Origin: Agromyces albus
GTDB taxonomy: Bacteria > Actinomycetota > Actinomycetes > Actinomycetales > Microbacteriaceae
Direction: 5' to 3'
Assembly (NCBI RefSeq): GCF_030815405.1
Contig: NZ_JAUSWX010000001.1
Span: 496,001-560,000, forward strand
Length of the DNA stretch: 64,000 bases
In this document: positions 52,153 through 61,103 of the stretch, piece by piece
How the letters are laid out: the number at the start of each line of letters is the position of its first letter
Position numbering within the stretch: the stretch's first letter is position 1
Position numbers and translations under genes: made by a program
Notes under the pieces: model-generated
The model's database searches: none
Told to the model about the DNA's origin: nothing
Seen by the model: only the letters and a program-made list of their open reading frames with translations

Positions 52153-53385
52153 TCAGCCGAGTTCGTCGCGACGGCGTGAAAGGTAGGCGGTCTCGGCGGT
52201 GTTGCCCGCGAGAGCGATGGCCCTGTCGTAAGCCGCGTGCGACTCCTCGCGGCGCTCCAGCCTGCGCAGCAGCTCGGCGCGAGTGGCGTGGAAGGCGTGA
52301 TACCCGTGCAGCGCGTCACCGAAGCGATCGATGATCGCCAACGCGACATCCGCACCATCGAGTTCTGCGACCGCGATGGCGCGGTTGAGGGCGACGATCG
52401 GCGAGGGGTCGAGGCGCACCAGCTGGTCGTAGAGGGCGACGACCTGCGACCAGTCGGTGTCGCGGGCGTCTCGCGCGTCGGTGTGCACGGCGTTGATCGC
52501 GGCAAGCAGCTGGTAGCGACCGGGAGCGGCGCCGGAATCCAGGCGCTCGCGCACCAGCCGATGCCCCTCCTCGATCAGCGCAGCATCCCAGGCGCCGCGG
52601 TCCTGCTCGGCGAGGGGGACGAGCTCGCCCTCCGCTGAGACGCGGGCCGGGCGACGCGCCTCGGTGAGCAGCATCAGCGCCAGCAGACCGGCCACCTCAC
52701 CGTCGTCGGGGAGCAGCTCACGGATCAGACGCGTCAGCCGGATCGCCTCGGCGGTCAGGTCGGCACGCACGGGATCGGTGTCGGGGCCGGTCGCGAGGTA
52801 GCCCTCGTTGAAGACGAGGAACAGCACGGCGAGCACGCCCGTGATGCGCGCCGGCAGATCCGACGTCGACGGCACTCGATAGGGGATGCCGGCGGCCGCG
52901 ATCTTGCCCTTCGCGCGGGTGATCCGCTGCCCGATTGCGCTCTCCTGGACGAGGAAGCCGCGCGCGATCTCGGGCACGGTCAGGCCTCCGACGAGGCGCA
53001 GCGTCAGCGCCATCCGTGCCTCCATCGCCAAAGCGGGGTGACAGCAGGTGAAGATGAGCCGAAGTCGGTCGTCGTCGATGGCGCCGAGCGGCTCGGGCGG
53101 GGCGTCATCCGTCAGCATCAGAGCCTCCCGGTGCTTGTCAGTCCGCTTGTTCTCGCGCCGGATCCGGTCGATCGCCTTGCGATTGGCGGTCGTGGTGAGC
53201 CACGCGCCGGGGTTGGGCGGCACGCCGTCGGCCGGCCACCGCTCGACCGCGGTCGCGAATGCCTCGGCTGCCGCCTCCTCGGCGATGTCGAGGTCGCCGA
53301 AGCGTTTGGCGAGTGAGGCGACCACCCGGGCCCACTCCTCATGGTGGGCACGGGTGATCGCCGCGTGCGCGTCGATCGGGCTCAC
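52153..53385 (-). CDS. ECF sigma factor, ECF42 type
   Basis: A 410-aa ECF42 sigma factor. The sigma2 and sigma4 regions (LTVPEIARGFLVQESAIGQR) are followed by a ~200-residue C-terminal domain with the conserved LFLVFNEGY and a TPR-like end. It is preceded by a YCII/DGPF gene with a 4-nt overlap, the hallmark context of ECF42. The C-terminal extension replaces an anti-sigma factor. Confidence 0.92.
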   Translation of the reverse strand: MSPIDAHAAITRAHHEEWARVVASLAKRFGDLDIAEEAAAEAFATAVERWPADGVPPNPGAWLTTTANRKAIDRIRRENKRTDKHREALMLTDDAPPEPLGAIDDDRLRLIFTCCHPALAMEARMALTLRLVGGLTVPEIARGFLVQESAIGQRITRAKGKIAAAGIPYRVPSTSDLPARITGVLAVLFLVFNEGYLATGPDTDPVRADLTAEAIRLTRLIRELLPDDGEVAGLLALMLLTEARRPARVSAEGELVPLAEQDRGAWDAALIEEGHRLVRERLDSGAAPGRYQLLAAINAVHTDARDARDTDWSQVVALYDQLVRLDPSPIVALNRAIAVAELDGADVALAIIDRFGDALHGYHAFHATRAELLRRLERREESHAAYDRAIALAGNTAETAYLSRRRDELG

Positions 53386-53711
53386 TTGACCAGGATCGGT
53401 CGCACCTCGAGCCGACGGTTGCAGGCCTTCGACCCATCGGCCATGAGCTCGAGCGCGACGTCGAGGTCGGGAGCGTCGATGATCCAGAAGCCGGCCATGT
53501 GCTCCTTCGACTCGATGAAGGGCCCGTCGGTGAACACCGGCTCCTCGCCTCGGCTGTCGATGACCGTCGACGTGCTGGGGTCGGCGAGGCCGGCCGCGAA
53601 CACCCAGTGGCCACCCGCGCGGAGCCGGTCGTTGAACTCGTCGATCGCCCGCGCCTCTTCCGCGGTGCCGGAGTTGGACTTGTCGTGGATCACGGAAACG
53701 AGGTACTGCAT
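53382..53711 (-). CDS. YCII-related (DGPF) protein
   Basis: A 109-aa YCII/DGPF protein with the signature FTDGPF at mid-length. These proteins are encoded with ECF42 sigma factors and are usual targets of them. GGAGG precedes the ATG. It overlaps the sigma gene by 4 nt. Confidence 0.9.
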   Translation of the reverse strand: MQYLVSVIHDKSNSGTAEEARAIDEFNDRLRAGGHWVFAAGLADPSTSTVIDSRGEEPVFTDGPFIESKEHMAGFWIIDAPDLDVALELMADGSKACNRRLEVRPILVK

Positions 53712-53761
53712 CTCACACCTCCAGGATGTGGTTCACGGACATACTGCACGAGTGCTGCCTG

Positions 53762-54367
53762 CTACGCATACTGCGGGCGCCCACCCGGCCGGTAGGTCTG
53801 CACCGTGATGCCCGTCGGGAACGTGCGCGATTCCACCAGTTCGAGGGCGACGTCCCTGCCCGCGTCGGGGAACAGCCGCTTGCCCCCGCCGACGACTACG
53901 GGGAAGACGATCAGCGTCATCTCGTCGACGAGTTCGCGTTCGAGCAGCCAGCGGATGAGCTGGCCGCTTCCATGCACCTGCAGCTCGCCGCCCGGCTTGC
54001 CCTTCAGCTCGCGGATGGCCGACTCGACGTCTCCGGAGAGCACGGTCGTGTCGGCCCACTGCGGGTCGGTGATCGTGTTCGATGCGACGAACTTCGGGCG
54101 CGAGTTCAGGGAGCTCACGAACGGATCGTCGACGTCGTCTTTGCGCACCCCGCCCCAGTAACCGGCGAAGAGCTCATACGTGCGCCGCCCGAACAGGAAC
54201 GCGTCGGCGCGCTGGTAGAACTCGCCGATGTAGCCGGTCGACTCCTCGTCGCCGAGCGGCAGCGCCCACCCGCCTCGGTCGAATCCGGGGTCGAACTCCG
54301 GATTGTTCCCACCGTTCGCCTGCATCACGCCGTCGACCGTGATCTGGGTGTTGGTGATCAGCTTCAT
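53762..54367 (-). CDS. Dihydrofolate reductase family protein (RibD-type)
   Basis: A 201-aa RibD C-terminal-like reductase (TQITVDGVMQANGG; AFLFGRRTYELFAGYWG; VHGSGQLIRWLLERELVDE). GAAGGGA precedes the ATG. It lies 50 nt upstream of the YCII gene on the same strand, so it probably belongs to the ECF42 operon; DHFR-like and YCII genes are frequently joined. Confidence 0.88.
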   Translation of the reverse strand: MKLITNTQITVDGVMQANGGNNPEFDPGFDRGGWALPLGDEESTGYIGEFYQRADAFLFGRRTYELFAGYWGGVRKDDVDDPFVSSLNSRPKFVASNTITDPQWADTTVLSGDVESAIRELKGKPGGELQVHGSGQLIRWLLERELVDEMTLIVFPVVVGGGKRLFPDAGRDVALELVESRTFPTGITVQTYRPGGRPQYA

Positions 54368-54513
54368 GATCGTGGTCCCTTCTCAGGGTGCCCCTCGCGG
54401 GCAACCTCTCACCCTTGCTACGAACGGCGTTGCCGCGATCCGACAGCACGGGCGAAAAATCCCCTCGATCTCCGCAGCTCGACGACGTGTCACCGAAACA
54501 ACGTCCCTCGACA

Positions 54514-55866
54514 TCACATGTCGGCGCCGTCGGCGCCGTCGGCGCCGTCGCCGCTCGGGCGGCGCTGCAGGTTTCGCTCCACAGCGCGAAGGGTGTGCGA
54601 GTAGCCGACGATCTCGTGCCCCACCACTTCGACGACGCACGAGAGCGACACGAGCGCGATCACCGTGACGAGTGCGGCGAGGTGGGCGTCTTCCTCGAGG
54701 TCGATGGGCGTACTCGGATCGATCACGACGGCGACGACGATCGCGGCCGCGAGCGGAACCAGCGTGCTCGCGAAAAGGGGGAGGTGCGTGAGATCGAAGG
54801 AGCGGAGCAGCACGCTCCAGATCAGGAAGACGAGGATGACGACGCATCCGACCGGCACGGCGAGCGCGAGCGTGATCTGCAGTAGTGACAGTTCCTGGTG
54901 CTCGACCCCTTCTGCGGCGACGCGGAGGCCGGCGCCGACCGCAGCGATCGCACCGAAGAGCGGCAGGTGGGCGTAGCGCCACGGGAAGGTGCGCTCCGGC
55001 CACTGCGTCAGGATCGTGCGCGTGGGAATGAGGTAGTACGCCCACCAGAGCCCTGCCGCGATGACGAGCCCGGCCGCGGCGATCACGACCGCGCCGACCG
55101 ACCATCCCTGCTCGCTCACGAGCACGCCGACGGCGGCCACCGTCGCGGCGACCACTTCGCCCACGGTGATGAGCGTGAGCAGGCCGAACCGCTCGGCGAT
55201 GTGCCCGGCATTCCACGGGGCGCGCCCGAATCGGCGCTCGATGACGATGGGCGCGATCAGCTCGGCCGCGGCGAGCACGACGAGGAACGCGACGGTGGCC
55301 CCGAAGGACAGGCCGGGAAGCACGGACAGGGCCCACCCGACCTGCGCGATCGCGATCACCACGGCGTACGCGATCGAGGTGCGCCGACGGCCCGGATCCT
55401 CCCGTGCGGCCCGAAGCCACAGCACCACGAGCGGCACGCGCATGATGATGTAGCCCACGACGAGCAGCCCGTTGTTGGGGCTCTGCCCGTGCGCGGCATC
55501 CTCGAAGCTCACCGGCAACCCGAACGTGAGGATGACGACGCCGACCATCTGCACGACGGTCGCGACGCGGAATAGCGCATCGTCGTTCCCATACGCGGAG
55601 GAGAACCATGTGAAGTTCAGCCACGCCCAGGTGACGGCGAAGATCGCGAAGGTGTACGCACCCAGCCCCGCGCCTACCTCGCCCGCGATGATGGCGCGCG
55701 CGAGCTCATCGGCCGCAAACGCGAACGCGATGACGTACACGAGGTCGTAGAGCAGCTCGAGCGGCGTGACGCCGCGGTCGCGTTCGTCGGGATCCCGGCC
55801 AGTCATCGGCCGCAGCCGATGCCAGAGGTCGTCCCTCAACCGCGATGCCAAGTCCGTCGTCGTCAT
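54514..55866 (-). CDS. ltrA: Low temperature requirement protein A (LtrA) family
   Basis: A 450-aa membrane protein with about 12 hydrophobic segments and the LtrA N-terminal signature (TPLELLYDLVYVIAFAFAAD). Also HIAERFGLLTLITVGEVV. The C-terminus ends in a GAD repeat, encoded by a 9-bp tandem repeat near 54531-54556. The function is not established. It is divergent from the SDR at 56020. Confidence 0.9.
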   Translation of the reverse strand: MTTTDLASRLRDDLWHRLRPMTGRDPDERDRGVTPLELLYDLVYVIAFAFAADELARAIIAGEVGAGLGAYTFAIFAVTWAWLNFTWFSSAYGNDDALFRVATVVQMVGVVILTFGLPVSFEDAAHGQSPNNGLLVVGYIIMRVPLVVLWLRAAREDPGRRRTSIAYAVVIAIAQVGWALSVLPGLSFGATVAFLVVLAAAELIAPIVIERRFGRAPWNAGHIAERFGLLTLITVGEVVAATVAAVGVLVSEQGWSVGAVVIAAAGLVIAAGLWWAYYLIPTRTILTQWPERTFPWRYAHLPLFGAIAAVGAGLRVAAEGVEHQELSLLQITLALAVPVGCVVILVFLIWSVLLRSFDLTHLPLFASTLVPLAAAIVVAVVIDPSTPIDLEEDAHLAALVTVIALVSLSCVVEVVGHEIVGYSHTLRAVERNLQRRPSGDGADGADGADM

Positions 55867-55938
55867 GGGATTATCATGCGCCGCACATCGCCTGCTGTCA
55901 GCGTCCGCCGTGACTCTCGCCTCAGAGCAGCAAGGAAT

Positions 55939-55989
55939 TGCAACCTATCGGTTGCACTCGGTACCTCGATCTGCAACCATAAGATTGCA
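55939..55989. promoter_or_regulatory. Paired 18-bp dyads upstream of the intact SDR gene
   Basis: TGCAACCTATCGGTTGCA (55939-55956) and TGCAACCATAAGATTGCA (55972-55989) share the motif and the exact 33-nt spacing of the pair at 43511-43561. The first is a perfect 7-bp-arm dyad. It lies between divergent ltrA and SDR genes. Confidence 0.8.
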
Positions 55990-56019
55990 CTGGTCGATGA
56001 CGGGAATGGAGGCGGCGTG

Positions 56020-56814
56020 ATGCTGCTGGAGAACAAGGTGGCCGTGATCCACGGCGGTGGCGGTTCGATCGGAGCCGCGGCGGCGCGCGTGTTCGCCCGC
56101 GAAGGGGCACGGCTCTTCCTCGCGGGGAGGAGCCTGCCGCGGCTCGAGGCTGCGGCATCCGTCGCCAGAGCCGAGAGGGCGGATGTCTCGATCGCCGTCG
56201 TCGACGCGATGGACCAAGCTGCGGTCGACCGGCACGTCGATGAGGTGGCGGATGCCGCCGGCCGCATCGACATCGCCCTGAACACGGTGGGATTCGACCA
56301 CGTGCAGGGCCTGCCGATCGCCGAGACGTCGCTCGAGGACTACCTGCACCCCGTGGTCGGGTACCTGCAGACGAACTTCGTGACCGCGAAGGCCGCGTCG
56401 CGGCACATGATCGCGCAGGGGAGTGGCGTGATCCTCACGATCTCGACGCCCGGTGCGCGACTCACCGGTCGCGGGCTCATCGGCAACGCGGCCCAGTCGG
56501 CTGCGCTCGAGGGATTCTCGCGAGCGCTCGCCGGCGAGCTCGGGCCCGATGGGGTACGGGTGGTCTGCGTGCGCCCGCACGCGATGTCGGATGCCCTCGC
56601 GACCTCGTACACGGGCGAGATGTTCGGCCGCATCGCCGACGCCAGCGGGACCCCCCGGGATGAGTGGCTCACCGGCTTGGTGGGCATGACACTGCTCGGC
56701 CGGCTTCCGGTGCTCGACGAGGTCGCGGAGTACCTCGCGTTCGCGGCATCCGATCGTGCACGCTCGATGACCGGGGCGATCGCGAACCTTTCGGCGGGGG
56801 CGCTCGTCGACTGA
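56020..56814 (+). CDS. Short-chain dehydrogenase/reductase
   Basis: A 264-aa SDR with the cofactor site NKVAVIHGGGGSIGAAAARV, an unusual GGGGSIG in place of the common TGxxxGIG. The catalytic Tyr/Lys pair (YxxxK) is not obvious: ARLTGRGLIGNAAQSAALEG stands at that place. The reductase activity is therefore uncertain. It is the intact paralog of the gene at 42700. GGAGG precedes ATG 56020, and paired 18-bp dyads lie 30 nt upstream. Confidence 0.83.
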   Translation: MLLENKVAVIHGGGGSIGAAAARVFAREGARLFLAGRSLPRLEAAASVARAERADVSIAVVDAMDQAAVDRHVDEVADAAGRIDIALNTVGFDHVQGLPIAETSLEDYLHPVVGYLQTNFVTAKAASRHMIAQGSGVILTISTPGARLTGRGLIGNAAQSAALEGFSRALAGELGPDGVRVVCVRPHAMSDALATSYTGEMFGRIADASGTPRDEWLTGLVGMTLLGRLPVLDEVAEYLAFAASDRARSMTGAIANLSAGALVD

Positions 56815-56923
56815 GCGCCGAGGCGACCCCAGCTGGGGGATGGTGCGCGACGGGGCGGCATCCGTAGGCTGAACGCACCCATGGGCACGAAGCTGCGTCC
56901 TTCGCCGGGGTGGGGGAGCGACC

Positions 56924-57718
56924 ATGCTGGACTGGTTCTACGACACGAGCATCCTGATCACGCTGCCGTTGTTCGTGGGCGGGTTCGTGGTGGTCTCCTG
57001 CCTGATCGTGGTCGCGCTGCGTCGGGTCGTGCTGCGGCTCGTCACCGATACGAAGGAGTGGGACCGCGCCCTCGGCCACGCGATCGGCACCTTCGGCGTG
57101 TTCTTCGGCATCCTGCTCGCCCTCGTCGCGGTGTCGGTCTACGAGAACTTCGCCTACACACGCCAGGTCACGATCGAGGAGGCGGGTCGGGTCGGCGCGC
57201 TCTATCGCGCGACCACCGGCTTGCCCGACGAGCTCGGCGACCGGATGCGGCAGGTACTCGACGAGTACATGCACTCGGTCATCGAGGTCGACTTCCCCGC
57301 CCAGGCGTCGGGGATCCTCCCCGGAGCCAGCGACGCCCAGGTCGACGAGTTCGAGCGGCTCCTGCACACCGTCGAGGCCGAAACCCGTAGTGATCAGGCG
57401 CAATTCGAGCAGGCGCTCGCCACATTCGATGACTTCATCGAATCTCGGCGAGCGAGGATCGACGCCACCGCCCTCGCCCTGCCGCCGCTCTTCTGGCTCG
57501 TCATCTGGGTCGGAGCCGCCGTCAATGCGGTGCTGATCGCGTTCATTCACGTGACGAACCCGCGCCTGCACATCCTCATGGCGGGCCTGCTCGCGCTGTT
57601 CATCGGCCTCGTCATCTTCGTCACGGCCGACATGGACCACCCCTACGCCGGGGAGATCTCGATCGGCCCGGGGGCGTACGAGCGGGTGCTCGAACAGATC
57701 ATCGACGCGCGGGAGTAG
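56924..57718 (+). CDS. DUF4239-type membrane protein
   Basis: A 264-aa protein with two N-terminal and two C-terminal hydrophobic segments around a helical cytoplasmic or periplasmic middle (LDEYMHSVIEVDFPAQASG). The arrangement and the ALYRATTGLP segment fit DUF4239. The function is unknown. GGTGGGGGAG precedes ATG 56924. Confidence 0.78.
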   Translation: MLDWFYDTSILITLPLFVGGFVVVSCLIVVALRRVVLRLVTDTKEWDRALGHAIGTFGVFFGILLALVAVSVYENFAYTRQVTIEEAGRVGALYRATTGLPDELGDRMRQVLDEYMHSVIEVDFPAQASGILPGASDAQVDEFERLLHTVEAETRSDQAQFEQALATFDDFIESRRARIDATALALPPLFWLVIWVGAAVNAVLIAFIHVTNPRLHILMAGLLALFIGLVIFVTADMDHPYAGEISIGPGAYERVLEQIIDARE

Positions 57719-57767
57719 CGCAACCGCCTGTGCCTGTGCGTGCTCGGCGAGCGGGCACAATTGGGAC

Positions 57768-58118
57768 ATGGTCGAGATCTCCGATGACGACTTCGAGCGC
57801 CTGGTCGCCGAGGTGTTCGACGCGCTCCCCGACGACATGGTCCGTGGGGTCGAGAATGTCGGCATCATGGTCGCGAATCAGCCGCTGGGGGAGCGGCCGC
57901 GGCTGTTCGGGCAGTACCGCGGGCATCCGCTGACCACGCGCGGGGTCTACGGCTTCGGGGAGCTTCCCGATCGGATCACGCTGTACAAGAACAACCTGCA
58001 GGAGCACAGTGCCGATCTCGACGCGCTGCGTGCGCGGGTCCGCATCACGCTCGTGCACGAGATCGGTCACTACTTCGGGCTCGACGATGCTCGGCTCCAC
58101 GAGCTCGGCTGGGCTTAG
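57768..58118 (+). CDS. Zincin-like metallopeptidase family protein
   Basis: A 116-aa protein with the zinc motif HEIGHYFGLDDARLHELGW (HExxHxxGL...H). Small proteins of this family are widespread in Actinobacteria and have no proven substrate. No signal peptide. CACAAT ends 6 nt before the ATG, so it is possibly leaderless. Confidence 0.88.
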   Translation: MVEISDDDFERLVAEVFDALPDDMVRGVENVGIMVANQPLGERPRLFGQYRGHPLTTRGVYGFGELPDRITLYKNNLQEHSADLDALRARVRITLVHEIGHYFGLDDARLHELGWA

Positions 58119-58163
58119 GCGCCGACCCACCTCGACGCGGCACTGCGAGTGACCGCAAGTTGA

Positions 58164-58217
58164 TTAACCGCTTGACCAACCCCTCAAGGTGCGTATATCG
58201 TCTGCGTAACCGATTAA
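58164..58217 (+). promoter_or_regulatory. Promoter with two LacI-type operators before GH32 gene
   Basis: TTGACC (58172-58177) and TATATC (58194-58199) form a promoter with a 16-nt spacer. TTAACCGCTTGA (58164-58175) overlaps the -35, and GTAACCGATTAA (58206-58217) lies at the transcript start; both fit TnAAnCGnTTnA, the LacI-family form with a central CG, with one end base differing in the second. The lacI gene at 62984 is the likely source. Confidence 0.7.
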
Positions 58218-58232
58218 CCAATGAAGGTGATG

Positions 58233-59705
58233 ATGGACCAGCGAGGGTTTTACCAGCCGAACGGCGCGTGGGTCGGAGACGTGATCCCGTGGCAGGAGGA
58301 CGGGGTGTTCCACCTCTTCTACCTGCACGAGACACGCCAAATGCCGAAGGATGGGATGCCGTGGCGGCGCGTCATGACCGAGAACCTCGTCGACTTCCGC
58401 GAGACAGGCGAGGCCATCTCTTCGGGAGGGCCGTCGGCCGCTGACTTCAACGTCTACACCGGCAGCATCGTGCTCGCGGGCGATGGCACGCACCACGCCT
58501 TCTACACCGGACAGAACCCGGTGAAGACCGGTGACGACGGACTGCCGCTGCAGGTGGTCATGCACGCGACGAGCGATGACGGAATGCGTTCTTGGCAGCG
58601 GCATCCGTCGTACACCTTCGGAGCGACCGCCGGCTACGAGAGCGCTGACTGGCGCGACCCGTTCGTCTTCTGGGACGAAGACGCGCAGATCTGGCGGATG
58701 CTCATCACGGCGCGTCACGCTGACGGCCCCGCTCGACGCAGGGGAGTCATCGCGCAGTGCACTTCGCGCGACCTCAAGCGCTGGGAGCCGGCTCCGCCGT
58801 TCTGGGACCCGCGTCGCTACCTCGCGCACGAATGCCCCGAGGTGTTCAAGTGGGGCGAGTGGTGGTATCTCGTCTTCTCCGAGTTCAGCGACGCCTTCAC
58901 GACGCGATACCGGATGTCTCGCAGCCTGCACGGGCCATGGATCGTGCCGGAGTACGACACGATCGACGGACGCGCCTTCTACGCGGCGAAGTCGGCTGCC
59001 CGCGATGGGCGGCGGCTGTTCTTCGGATGGATCGCGTCGCGCGAGGGCGCTCACGACGCCGGCGCCTGGCAGTGGGCCGGCACGATGTCCGTGCTCGAGG
59101 CCGAACAGCGCCACGACGGCACCTTGGCCTTCCACCCAGCCGACGAGCTCCGCGACACGTTCTCACGGCCCGGCGAGGCGATCGCGAGCGGCACCACGCT
59201 GCACGCCCCCGACGGACACCGCGATGTGCTGACGCTCCAGGATGCCCCGTCATCGTTCCGGCTCCGCGCCCGTCTCGAGATCGACGAGGGCACGAGCGAA
59301 TGCGGGGTGCTCCTGCGAGCGAGCGCCGATGGCGATGAGGGCTACGTGTTGCGGCTCGAGCCGAAGCGCGGGCGTCTGGTCTTCGACCGGTGGCCGCGCC
59401 AGTCGACGGGCAGCGAGCAATGGCAGATCTCGGGCGACGTGCCCTTCGCCGTCGAACTCGAACGACCCTGTCGGCTCGACGCCGGCGAGCACGAGCTCGA
59501 GGTCATCGTCGACGGCGATCTGTGCGTTGCCACGGTCGACAACGCGACCGTCTTGAGCACTCGGCTCTACGACCGCCAGAGCGGCCGGCTCGGCGTCTTC
59601 GTCGGTGAGGGCACCGTCACCGTCACGGAGTTCTCCGTCTTCGCTCGCGACGAGGTCGAGGTCACCCCGCTCGATGCGGCCGACGACCTCGTCGCCGCGA
59701 CCTAG
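58233..59705 (+). CDS. Glycoside hydrolase family 32 protein
   Basis: A 490-aa enzyme with a five-bladed propeller and a C-terminal beta-sandwich, as in GH32 fructosidases. Motifs: YQPNGAWVGDVIPWQEDG (nucleophile region, atypical compared with NDPNG), WRDPFVFW (RDP motif) and ECPEVF (acid/base EC motif). No signal peptide, so it acts on imported fructosides. ATG 58233 has AAGG upstream; ATG 58221 in frame is an alternative. It heads the LacI-controlled operon. Confidence 0.83.
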   Translation: MDQRGFYQPNGAWVGDVIPWQEDGVFHLFYLHETRQMPKDGMPWRRVMTENLVDFRETGEAISSGGPSAADFNVYTGSIVLAGDGTHHAFYTGQNPVKTGDDGLPLQVVMHATSDDGMRSWQRHPSYTFGATAGYESADWRDPFVFWDEDAQIWRMLITARHADGPARRRGVIAQCTSRDLKRWEPAPPFWDPRRYLAHECPEVFKWGEWWYLVFSEFSDAFTTRYRMSRSLHGPWIVPEYDTIDGRAFYAAKSAARDGRRLFFGWIASREGAHDAGAWQWAGTMSVLEAEQRHDGTLAFHPADELRDTFSRPGEAIASGTTLHAPDGHRDVLTLQDAPSSFRLRARLEIDEGTSECGVLLRASADGDEGYVLRLEPKRGRLVFDRWPRQSTGSEQWQISGDVPFAVELERPCRLDAGEHELEVIVDGDLCVATVDNATVLSTRLYDRQSGRLGVFVGEGTVTVTEFSVFARDEVEVTPLDAADDLVAAT

Positions 59706-59756
59706 CACTCCACTCCACCCGCAATCCAGCCCGAAGATCAATCAAAGGAGATTCCG

Positions 59757-61103
59757 ATGTCCACCACGAAGCGCAGACGAGCGTTCCTCGCCGCTGCCGC
59801 CACCGCAGCCGCCGCAGCCCTCCTGCTCACGGGCTGTGCCGGCGCATCGAGCAGCGCCGACCCGACCGATGTCGACCCCGACGGCGAGATCGTGCCCCGC
59901 GAGATCTCCTGGCTGCTCTCACGGCCGGCCGACGGTGGAGTGATCACGGCCATGGAGCAGATTGCCGAGGAGTACGCAGACGAGCACCCCGGCTTCTCGC
60001 TGAACCTCATCACCACGCCCGACCGGCCGTCGTACATCCAGAAGTACGAGACGCTCGCGGCCGCGAACAAGCTGCCCGAACTCTTCGACACAGATGCCAC
60101 GCCCTTCGCGCAGAAGCTCGCCGGGCACAATCGCATGGTCGATGTCGAGGTGCTGCTCGACGACCTCGGGCTCGCAGACGAGTATCGGGATGCCGCGCTG
60201 AACTACCAGCGCTTCGACGACGGTTCGCTGTACATGGTGCCGTTCGAGTTCCAGCTCGAGTTCTTCTGGTACAACTCGGCGCTCTTCGCTGACGCCGGCG
60301 TGGAGGTCCCGGTGACGCTCGACGACTTCCCGGCGATGTGCGAGGCACTCCGCGCCAAGGGCATCACCCCCATCGCCCTCGACGGGCAGGATCAGTGGCC
60401 GCTCGAGCGGTACATGGCGTACTACCCGTTCCGGATGGCCGGGCCCGAGTACGTCCAGGACCTCAAGAACGGTGACGCCGCATTCGCCGACCCCGCGGGC
60501 AAGGCGGCCGCCGAGTGGCTGTATGAACTCGGACAGGCAAGATGCTTCCAAGAGGGCTTCTCCTCGACGGGCTACGCAGATGCCCAGGCGCTCTTCACCT
60601 CGGGCAACGCCGCCGTCTACAACATCGGCACGTGGGAGCTCAATAACCTCGCCACGGACGCGCTCGATCCCAGCGTGCGCGACTCGGTCGACTATTTCAC
60701 GCTGCCGACCATCGACGGTGCGGTGACCGAGGACAACGAGTTCGTCACGCCGTCCGGCATCGGCATGGCGGTGAACGCGCGCACCTACGACCCGCTCGTG
60801 CGCGACTTCCTCGCATTCGCGCTCGAGCGCTACCCCGAGGTCTACGCGGCCACCGGAGCGCTCTCGCCGACGACGAACGTCGAGACCACCATCCCCGACA
60901 ACGCGACCGAGCTGTACTCTCGCGCCGTCGAGCAGGCGAACGAGGTCGGCGACAAGATCGCGATGCCGTGGGACACGCAGCTCGACCCGGCGACGAACAC
61001 GCGACTCCAGCAGGAGCTGACCCTGCTGGTGCAGGGCGACATCACGCCCGACGAGTTCATCGAGACGATGGATGCCGCCCTTGCGGAGAACAGCCATGGC
61101 TGA
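59757..61103 (+). CDS. Sugar-binding lipoprotein (family 1 extracellular solute-binding)
   Basis: A 448-aa lipoprotein; the signal peptide ends in LLLTGC near residue 27. The mature domain has family 1 features (ISWLLSRPADGGVITAMEQI; WYNSALFADAGVEVP; NIGTWELNN). AAAGGAG lies upstream. It binds the sugar imported by the two following permeases, probably a fructose-containing oligosaccharide given the GH32 neighbour. Confidence 0.88.
   Translation: MSTTKRRRAFLAAAATAAAAALLLTGCAGASSSADPTDVDPDGEIVPREISWLLSRPADGGVITAMEQIAEEYADEHPGFSLNLITTPDRPSYIQKYETLAAANKLPELFDTDATPFAQKLAGHNRMVDVEVLLDDLGLADEYRDAALNYQRFDDGSLYMVPFEFQLEFFWYNSALFADAGVEVPVTLDDFPAMCEALRAKGITPIALDGQDQWPLERYMAYYPFRMAGPEYVQDLKNGDAAFADPAGKAAAEWLYELGQARCFQEGFSSTGYADAQALFTSGNAAVYNIGTWELNNLATDALDPSVRDSVDYFTLPTIDGAVTEDNEFVTPSGIGMAVNARTYDPLVRDFLAFALERYPEVYAATGALSPTTNVETTIPDNATELYSRAVEQANEVGDKIAMPWDTQLDPATNTRLQQELTLLVQGDITPDEFIETMDAALAENSHG

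Noticed and set aside
56827..56838. Perfect palindrome CCCCAGCTGGGG
   Set aside because: A 4-bp stem with a 4-nt loop is likely by chance in such G+C-rich DNA, and no U-run follows.
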